Of a stretch of 5,809 bases of DNA, positions 1 to 5,809 are shown one piece after another; within the stretch, counting starts at the first letter, position 1, and every line of letters starts with the position of its first letter. A program made the translations under genes and the position numbers. Under the pieces are notes generated by a model. That model was not told the DNA's origin. It did not search any database and saw only the letters and a list, made by a program, of their open reading frames with translations. Origin of the DNA: Frondihabitans sp. (GTDB lineage: Bacteria; Actinomycetota; Actinomycetes; Actinomycetales; Microbacteriaceae); NCBI GenBank assembly GCA_025464735.1, contig JAODMX010000380.1, positions 1 through 5,809 of the forward strand, written 5' to 3'.

Positions 1-1
1 C

Positions 2-316
2 TCCTATGACACGGGTCAAGCCCTGGTCCCGGTCGATTCAGGTCTCGAAGATTGGTGGCGAGCGGCGACGATCTTCTGTCTGACATTCGGCCTGGTCGTT
101 ACCGTGTCGACGCTGGCTTCGGCTTCACGATGGCGAGGGCGGTTCGTCCTGCCCGACTGGGCGCTGGTGATCTCGACTGCGCTGGCCGTGTTGATCGCGC
201 TCCTCTTCGCCTGGCTTGGATTGGCGTTTTGGATCACGAACGACATAGGCCCCGCTCGAACTACGGAGCGAAATTGCGAAGGATTCTGCCTGTCGCTACT
301 CTCGGCCTCCTCGTAG
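2..316 (+). CDS. Partial unrecognised membrane protein, 5' end outside the window
   Basis: This frame is open from the first complete codon and stops with TAG at 314-316. About 104 residues are visible, with no start codon needed inside the window. Two hydrophobic segments can be read: one near bases 55-115 (around ATIFCLTFGLVVTVSTLA) and a second near bases 160-235 (around ALVISTALAVLIALLFAWLG), joined by a short Arg-rich loop, so it is probably an integral membrane protein. Codons are mostly G/C-ending up to about base 250 and less so afterwards, and the last 20 residues look non-native. The next frame then takes up with further membrane segments, which suggests either an overlapping second gene or a frameshift. 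A start at ATG 104 would cut off the first segment, so I prefer a truncated gene entering from the left. I do not recognise the family. Confidence 0.5.
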   Translation, partial: SYDTGQALVPVDSGLEDWWRAATIFCLTFGLVVTVSTLASASRWRGRFVLPDWALVISTALAVLIALLFAWLGLAFWITNDIGPARTTERNCEGFCLSLLSASS

Positions 317-456
317 CGCTGTTCCATGTCACCCGTAAGGTTCGCCGAGGCACCTGGATCACTCCCCGCCGCGCAGTCGTCTGCTCGGCCTCGCTGGTCG
401 TCGGGGTAGCAACAGCCACGACCGTCATCGTGCTCATCGGGATCCGACTCGCCTGA
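274..456 (+). CDS. Small two-helix membrane protein, or the frameshifted 3' part of the preceding gene
   Basis: This frame encodes two hydrophobic stretches, ILPVATLGLLVALFHV and then AVVCSASLVVGVATATTVIV, separated by a basic loop (TRKVRRGTW), and ends with TGA at 454-456. The best independent start is TTG at 274, which has GGAG at 265-268 five bases upstream; that gives 60 residues and a 43-base overlap with the preceding frame. The same frame is open back to base 52, but its translation there is not membrane-like and looks like a shadow. The alternative is that this is the C-terminal half of the upstream gene, reached by a -1 shift between about 227 and 280, giving one four-helix membrane protein. 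A run of four T at 227-230 is a possible indel site. Function is unknown. Confidence 0.4.
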   Translation: MRRILPVATLGLLVALFHVTRKVRRGTWITPRRAVVCSASLVVGVATATTVIVLIGIRLA

Positions 457-478
457 GCGCCGCCGCCCGACCGCTCAG
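453..478. terminator. Inverted repeat between convergent genes, possible weak bidirectional terminator
   Basis: Perfect 7-base arms CTGAGCG (453-459) and CGCTCAG (472-478) enclose a 12-base C/G-rich loop. The arms contain the TGA stop of the plus-strand gene (454-456) and the TGA stop of the minus-strand DUF3180 gene (477-475), so the structure would work in both directions. No T-run follows on either strand, so it is at best a weak or factor-assisted terminator. Confidence 0.3.
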
Positions 479-945
479 ACCCGCTGCGGCTTGCCGTCGT
501 TGTCGTCCTTGTTGGGCGGCACCGCACACATGTATTCGGCGACGAGACCCGCGGCCAGGAGGACGACTCCGCCGATGACGGCGATGACGCTCGGCACAAG
601 GGAGCCGACGGCGACGGGCACGCCGCGGGAGAGCATGTACGCGAGCAGCCCGCCGAAAACGCCGCCGAAGAGGGCACCGGCGAGACTGCACGCCTTCGCG
701 ATGAGCACGACACGCGTGGCGTAGTAGGCGTCGATGGGCTCGTGGGTGCGGCCGCGGGCGACTCGGAACACCGGGACGGCGAGCGAGATGATGATGGCCC
801 CGATCGCGAGAAGCGCGAGCCCGAGCGTGATCGAGGGGACAACGACGGGGTGCAGCGTCGCGGCCATGACGGAGTCGAGCGCGAAGCCCGCCACCAGGGC
901 CACGATGAGGACGGCGACGATCGTCGACGGTTTGGTGCGTTTCAT
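475..945 (-). CDS. DUF3180 family four-helix membrane protein
   Basis: This 156-residue protein has four predicted membrane helices at about residues 7-29, 35-61, 78-105 and 111-137, a basic N-terminus (MKRTKPS) and a short polar C-terminal tail. The loop before helix 3 (around GRTHEPIDAYYATRV), the small-residue helix 3 (KACSLAGALFGG) and the AEYMCAVPP end of helix 4 resemble the actinobacterial DUF3180 family, which commonly lies directly after folK; the assignment is from memory of family character. The biochemical role is not known. The ATG at 945-943 overlaps the folK stop as ATGA, and GGAG (957-954) sits 8 bases upstream, so this start is well supported and translation is probably coupled to folK. 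Its linkage to folate genes is conserved, but a direct role in folate synthesis is unproven. Confidence 0.85.
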   Translation of the reverse strand: MKRTKPSTIVAVLIVALVAGFALDSVMAATLHPVVVPSITLGLALLAIGAIIISLAVPVFRVARGRTHEPIDAYYATRVVLIAKACSLAGALFGGVFGGLLAYMLSRGVPVAVGSLVPSVIAVIGGVVLLAAGLVAEYMCAVPPNKDDNDGKPQRV

Positions 946-1589
946 GCTCGGGGCTCCGAGGTCGTCAGCGGAACATCGAGCGCGGCAGCGGCAGCCGCGT
1001 GCGCGGGCGCGTGCGCGGGCGCGGCCACGTGCGCGACAGACTCGTCGAGCGGAGCAGCCCCGGACACGTGCGCCACCGGCTCATCCAGCGCCGCAACCAA
1101 CTCAGCCACGACCTCGCCCCCAGGAAGCACCGCGTCGGGCTCGACCTGGAGCCACGGCTCGAGGACGAACGACCGCTCGGCCGCTCGCGGATGCGGCAGC
1201 GTCAGCCGCTCGGTGTCTTGGATCGTCGTGCCGTAAACGATGAGGTCGAGGTCGAGCGTGCGGTCGCCCCAGCGCTCGAGGCGGACGCGACCATGCTCGG
1301 ACTCGATCCGGTTCAGCTCGGTGAGCAGCGCCTCCGGATCCAGTGTGGTCTCGACCACGACGACCCCGTTGAGGTAGCCCGGCTTGGAGTCGTCCCGCCC
1401 GCTGAGGGTGACGGCCACCGACTCGATCGGCACCGAGGCACCGACAACGCTCACGCCCGGCACGTCGCCGATGTCGGCGACTGCGGACCGCAGGGTCGAA
1501 TCGCGATCGCCGAGGTTCGCGCCCAGAGCGATCACGGCGCGAACGCAGCCAGGAGCGTCGGAGAAGCCTCCTGGGTGCCCGGCGCTCAC
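942..1589 (-). CDS. folK: 2-amino-4-hydroxy-6-hydroxymethyldihydropteridine pyrophosphokinase (HPPK)
   Basis: FolK transfers pyrophosphate from ATP to 6-hydroxymethyl-7,8-dihydropterin, the step before dihydropteroate synthase, in the cytoplasm. In this 215-residue product the family start VIALGANLGDR is at residues 19-29. The HPPK signature ERWGDRTLDLDLIVYG is at 105-120, with D113 and D115 matching the two magnesium-binding aspartates. LPHPRAAERSFVLEPW (131-146) is the usual C-terminal substrate-site motif. The core ends near residue 168; residues 169-215 are an extra Ala/His/Pro-rich tail with imperfect repeats, making the protein longer than the usual 160-170 residues. The start is GTG at 1589, overlapping the folB stop as GTGA; no strong ribosome site precedes it, which fits coupled translation. 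An AGGAGG (1572-1567) lies inside the gene but has no start codon at a useful distance. Confidence 0.93.
   Translation of the reverse strand: MSAGHPGGFSDAPGCVRAVIALGANLGDRDSTLRSAVADIGDVPGVSVVGASVPIESVAVTLSGRDDSKPGYLNGVVVVETTLDPEALLTELNRIESEHGRVRLERWGDRTLDLDLIVYGTTIQDTERLTLPHPRAAERSFVLEPWLQVEPDAVLPGGEVVAELVAALDEPVAHVSGAAPLDESVAHVAAPAHAPAHAAAAAALDVPLTTSEPRA
947..960 (-). promoter_or_regulatory. Hairpin over the ribosome binding site of the DUF3180 gene
   Basis: On the minus strand CTCGG - AGCC - CCGAG forms a perfect 5-bp stem with a 4-base loop, ending two bases before the DUF3180 ATG. The GGAG ribosome binding site lies partly in the 5' arm and loop, so the fold would hide it until ribosomes finishing folK open it. 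The structure is short and may be chance in such GC-rich DNA. Confidence 0.3.
999..1022. repeat. Two perfect 12-base tandem repeats in the folK tail
   Basis: GTGCGCGGGCGC occurs at 999-1010 and again at 1011-1022. On the coding (minus) strand it gives the tetrapeptide repeat APAH-APAH, so a unit gain or loss would keep the folK frame. Confidence 0.85.
1026..1094. repeat. Imperfect 39-base repeat encoding LDExVAHV twice
   Basis: CACGTGCGC at 1026-1034 recurs at 1065-1073, followed by similar sequence in each copy, with a 39-base period (13 codons). The folK translation reads LDEPVAHV (residues 168-175) and LDESVAHV (181-188). It looks like an old in-frame duplication that built the C-terminal extension. 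Confidence 0.7.
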
Positions 1590-1948
1590 TCGCGGCCCCG
1601 GTCGATCGTGATCGAGACGTCGCCGAAGGGCACGGCGATGGGCGCCTCGGGCTTGTGGACGGTCACGCTGGTACGGATCGCGGCAGGATGCGAAAGCACG
1701 GTGGCCGCAATCCGCTCGGCCAGCGTCTCGATGAGGTCGACCGGGTCGGTCGTGATGTCGCGCACGATCTCCTCCGCGAGCACCCCGTAGTGGACGGTCG
1801 CGTCGAGGTCGCTCGACTTCGCCGAGCGGACGGCGTCGATGTCGACGACCACGTCGACGACGAACTCCTGCCCCTGTCGACGCTCGAAATCGAACACACC
1901 GTGGTGGCCCTTGGCTCGCACTCCGGTGAGCTTCAGCTGATCAACCAC
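1586..1948 (-). CDS. folB: Dihydroneopterin aldolase
   Basis: FolB cleaves 7,8-dihydroneopterin to 6-hydroxymethyl-7,8-dihydropterin and glycolaldehyde, feeding FolK. The 120-residue product has the usual family length. Family features in order: GVRAKGHHGVFDFER at 9-23 with E22 near the active site, TVHYGVL at 51-57 with Y54, DLIETLAERIA at 71-81 with the pterin-anchoring E74, and TVHKPEAPI at 96-104 with K99 as the expected catalytic lysine. All key residues appear intact. The start is GTG at 1948-1946: it gives the standard N-terminus, lies four bases after AAAGGA (1958-1953), and overlaps the folP stop by 8 bases. The frame is open further upstream, to 2164, but that stretch lies inside folP and does not look like FolB. 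The stop overlaps the folK start as GTGA. Confidence 0.95.
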   Translation of the reverse strand: MVDQLKLTGVRAKGHHGVFDFERRQGQEFVVDVVVDIDAVRSAKSSDLDATVHYGVLAEEIVRDITTDPVDLIETLAERIAATVLSHPAAIRTSVTVHKPEAPIAVPFGDVSITIDRGRE

Positions 1949-3617
1949 GGGATCCTTTCTGCCACGACTCCCACACATCGAGCGCGGCGCGGGTGGAGGC
2001 GACGTCATGCACACGGACGCCCCAGGCGCCCACCTGGGCGGCAAGGGCGCTGATGACGGCGGTGGCGGGGTCGCGTTCGCGAACGGGCGCGTCTTCGGGA
2101 AGCAGACCACCGAGGAATCGCTTGCGCGAGGCCGCAACCAGGATCGGCAGGCCCAGCTCGGCAAGCTCGTCGAGGTGCGCGAGAAGCTGCCAGTTGTGCT
2201 CCGCCTTCTTGGCGAACCCGAGCCCCGGGTCGATCACGATGCGGTCGGGGTTGACCCCCTGCACGACCATCTCGGCGACACGCTGGAAGAGCTCGGCCTT
2301 CACCTCGGCGACGGCATCGCCGTAGACGGCGCGGCTCTCCATCGTGTCGCTGTGGCCACGCCAGTGCATGGCGATGTAAGTGCGATCGGTGTCGGCGACG
2401 ACCCGGGCCATGTTCTTGTCGGCGAGCCCGCCAGAGACGTCGTTGATGATGTCAGCGCCGGCCTCGGCGGCCGCGTAGGCCGTCGCGGCGTTCATCGTGT
2501 CGATGCTGACGCGGAAGCCGAGGGAGACGAGCTCGCGAATAACAGGCACGACCCGCCTCTGCTCCTCCTGCACCGCGACCCGAGGCGCTCCCGGCCGCGT
2601 CGACTCACCGCCGACGTCGATGATGTCGGCGCCGGCGGCGACCATCGACCGCGCGTGTGCGACCGCGTCGTCGAAGCGCGCGTAGCGCCCACCGTCGCTG
2701 AACGAGTCGAGGGTGACGTTGAGGATGCCCATCACGAGCGTCCGTGACGGGCGGTACGGGTGTGCGGTCGCGGTGCTGCTCGGCCCCGGGCCGGCCTGGC
2801 GCACCACGACGATGGCACGAGTGGCGACGTCCACGGGCTCGGGATGGCGGGACGCAGGATCCTGAGCCTCGAGAAACGAGATCGGTGCGGTTGCGGTCGC
2901 GGGCGGCTGTGTCGCCACGCGCGCTGCCTCCTCGGCCCGTGCCGCGGCTACAGCGGCCGCCTCGGCGGCAGCCGCAGCGCGTGCCGCCGCCGGGCCCATC
3001 GGTGCGACGAGCGGCGTGGGAGCGGGCACTGTGACATCCGGTAGGGCCGCCGCCGCTACGGACTCGGGCCCCGCCGCGTGCGCAGACCGCGCGGGGCTTG
3101 TGCCGTCGAGCGGACGATCATAGACGCCGCCCGCAACCAGGCGACGCTCGCTGGGAGACGATCCGGCCCCGTGGCGCGGAACCACCACGGGAGGCACCAC
3201 CTGCTGGACACCGCCCTCAACAGAGGGCGGCGGACGGACGGCTTCGGCCTCACGCCGCCGCTGGGCCGCCCGGCGGAGTGCTTCGCCCTGAGCGGCCACC
3301 GTCGCGCGATCGGCGGCCAAGCGCTCGGCCGCTTCGGCGGCGGGATCGCTCGTCGAATTCGCCCGACGACCCGACCGCGGGGCATTCACTGATGCACCGG
3401 CCTCGCGCGACACCGCGGACACCGCCGGCAGCGGCGCGACGACCGGCTCGAGCTGCGTGTACGTGTCGGTGGAGTCCGCGGGATCCAGGGCAGGGGACGC
3501 CGCGGGGTAACGCTTGCTCCCGCGCGGACGGAGCCACGTCTGCTCGACCTCAGGATCGAGGTCGAGCGCGGCGGGCTCCGCTCCGGCGCGGTGCGCGCCC
3601 TGGGTTTCTTCGCTCAC
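1941..3617 (-). CDS. folP: Dihydropteroate synthase with a long N-terminal extension
   Basis: FolP condenses 6-hydroxymethyl-dihydropterin pyrophosphate with p-aminobenzoate to give dihydropteroate; it is the sulfonamide target. The product is 558 residues, about twice the usual length. A complete TIM-barrel synthase occupies about residues 293-553: MGILNVTLDSFSDGG at 296-310, DVGGESTRPGA at 334-344, SIDTM at 371-375, NDVSGG at 392-397, MHWRG at 417-421, DPGLGFAK at 463-470, SRKRFLGG at 497-504 and RVHDV at 535-539. It resembles Mycobacterium tuberculosis FolP1, which I recall with Asp where this protein has Leu303; most bacteria have Pro. Residues 1-290 match no domain I know: Pro/Val-rich stretches and two charged Ala-rich, probably helical segments (about 91-127 and 209-235). 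The start is GTG at 3617 with only a weak AGG upstream. GTG codons at residues 271-272 would give a near-normal enzyme but lack a clear ribosome site. Codons throughout the extension end mostly in G/C, supporting translation. Confidence 0.92.
   Translation of the reverse strand: MSEETQGAHRAGAEPAALDLDPEVEQTWLRPRGSKRYPAASPALDPADSTDTYTQLEPVVAPLPAVSAVSREAGASVNAPRSGRRANSTSDPAAEAAERLAADRATVAAQGEALRRAAQRRREAEAVRPPPSVEGGVQQVVPPVVVPRHGAGSSPSERRLVAGGVYDRPLDGTSPARSAHAAGPESVAAAALPDVTVPAPTPLVAPMGPAAARAAAAAEAAAVAAARAEEAARVATQPPATATAPISFLEAQDPASRHPEPVDVATRAIVVVRQAGPGPSSTATAHPYRPSRTLVMGILNVTLDSFSDGGRYARFDDAVAHARSMVAAGADIIDVGGESTRPGAPRVAVQEEQRRVVPVIRELVSLGFRVSIDTMNAATAYAAAEAGADIINDVSGGLADKNMARVVADTDRTYIAMHWRGHSDTMESRAVYGDAVAEVKAELFQRVAEMVVQGVNPDRIVIDPGLGFAKKAEHNWQLLAHLDELAELGLPILVAASRKRFLGGLLPEDAPVRERDPATAVISALAAQVGAWGVRVHDVASTRAALDVWESWQKGSRG
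1953..1958 (-). promoter_or_regulatory. Ribosome binding site that fixes the folB start
   Basis: AAAGGA on the minus strand lies four bases before the GTG at 1948, within the last codons of folP. It is the clearest ribosome binding site in the folate part of the operon and supports this start over the much longer open frame. Confidence 0.6.
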
Positions 3618-3674
3618 GGACTAGGCCTGTCGCTCAATTGGTCACCAACGGTGAGGAATTGTAAGACGCATGCC
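3618..3674 (-). promoter_or_regulatory. ftsH-folP spacer with nested inverted repeats and a -10-like box
   Basis: This 57-base gap holds an 11-base odd palindrome TTGGTCACCAA (3638-3648) overlapping a second inverted repeat TCACC-AAC-GGTGA (3642-3654). On the minus strand a TACAAT hexamer (3663-3658) resembles a -10 box, but no -35 match lies 16-18 bases upstream. It could be an operator or an internal folP promoter; it is not a convincing terminator, having no T-run. Transcription from ftsH may simply read through. Confidence 0.3.
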
Positions 3675-5678
<2,004 letters not shown>

Positions 5679-5728
5679 AGAGATCCGGGCCGCGCCCGAC
5701 ACCTTTCTGCAGGAAGAACGTGAGTTGA

Positions 5729-5756
5729 AGGTTACCTCCCCTCAGCTTGCGGGCAA
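5729..5756 (-). promoter_or_regulatory. Candidate sigma-70-type promoter for ftsH
   Basis: On the minus strand TTGCCC (5756-5751, four of six matches to TTGACA) and TAACCT (5734-5729, a TAnnnT -10) are separated by 16 bases. Transcription would start near 5722, leaving a leader of about 44 bases before ATG 5678. The hexamers are imperfect and found by eye. Confidence 0.35.
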
Positions 5757-5795
5757 GTGGGTGTTCGCCGTAGGCCAAACCTGCAGTTGCTGAGT

Positions 5796-5809
5796 TCAGC
5801 TGTAGACGT
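5796..5809 (-). CDS. hpt: Possible 3' tip of hypoxanthine phosphoribosyltransferase gene
   Basis: Reading leftward from the window edge, one frame gives Val-Tyr-Ser followed by TGA (5798-5796). Hpt proteins commonly end in a short tail containing Val-Tyr, and in many actinomycetes hpt lies directly upstream of ftsH. Only three complete sense codons are visible, so this rests almost entirely on recalled gene order. If correct, the hpt-ftsH gap is 117 bases and holds the candidate promoter; if not, bases 5679-5809 are an ordinary upstream region. Confidence 0.25.

Noticed and set aside
999..1790. A 263-codon plus-strand open frame opposite folK and folB
   Set aside because: It runs antisense to two confidently identified genes, is Arg/Asp-rich and has no plausible domain.
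1949..2164. A longer form of FolB starting at 2164
   Set aside because: The added residues lie within folP and do not resemble FolB; GTG 1948 has a ribosome binding site and gives the standard length.
2007..2747. A 246-codon plus-strand open frame opposite the FolP synthase domain
   Set aside because: Another antisense shadow of a GC-rich gene; the minus strand carries all dihydropteroate synthase motifs here.
3658..3663. TACAAT as a strong folP promoter -10 box
   Set aside because: No -35-like hexamer lies at the right distance and there is no extended -10, so it is noted only as a weak possibility within the spacer.
3098..3664. A plus-strand open frame opposite the FolP N-terminal extension, which might make the extension itself the shadow
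   Set aside because: Its product is Arg/Pro/Ala-rich with no motif, and the minus-strand frame has more natural G/C-ending codons and runs straight into the synthase domain. Some doubt remains because both strands are open.

Overview
The window looks like high-GC actinomycete chromosome, most likely family Microbacteriaceae. This rests on strongly G/C-ending codons, frequent GTG starts, a DUF3180 protein next to folK, and an FtsH plus folate-gene order typical of that group. The family assignment is inference from gene content; no rRNA or other marker is present.

Nearly everything from about 5800 down to 475 reads on the minus strand as one apparent operon: (possible 3' tip of hpt) - ftsH - folP - folB - folK - DUF3180 membrane protein. 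ftsH encodes the membrane-bound AAA+ zinc protease. folP, folB and folK encode three enzymes of dihydropteroate synthesis: FolB turns dihydroneopterin into 6-hydroxymethyl-dihydropterin, FolK pyrophosphorylates it, and FolP joins it to p-aminobenzoate. From folP onward the genes overlap by 8, 4 and 4 bases, so translation is probably coupled. folE (GTP cyclohydrolase I), which in my recollection of related genomes sits between ftsH and folP, is absent; only 57 bases separate the two genes.

The two unusual proteins are FolP, which has about 290 extra N-terminal residues (low-complexity, Ala/Pro/Arg-rich) before a complete synthase domain, and FolK, which has a C-terminal tail of imperfect repeats.

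The first 456 bases are on the plus strand, converge on the operon, and encode hydrophobic protein in two successive frames. This is either two small overlapping membrane-protein genes or one gene broken by a frameshift. The two convergent stop codons lie in the arms of a short inverted repeat. I found no RNA gene, CRISPR array, insertion sequence or phage feature. The window is mostly housekeeping, and I see no convincing undescribed system; the FolP extension is the best lead.
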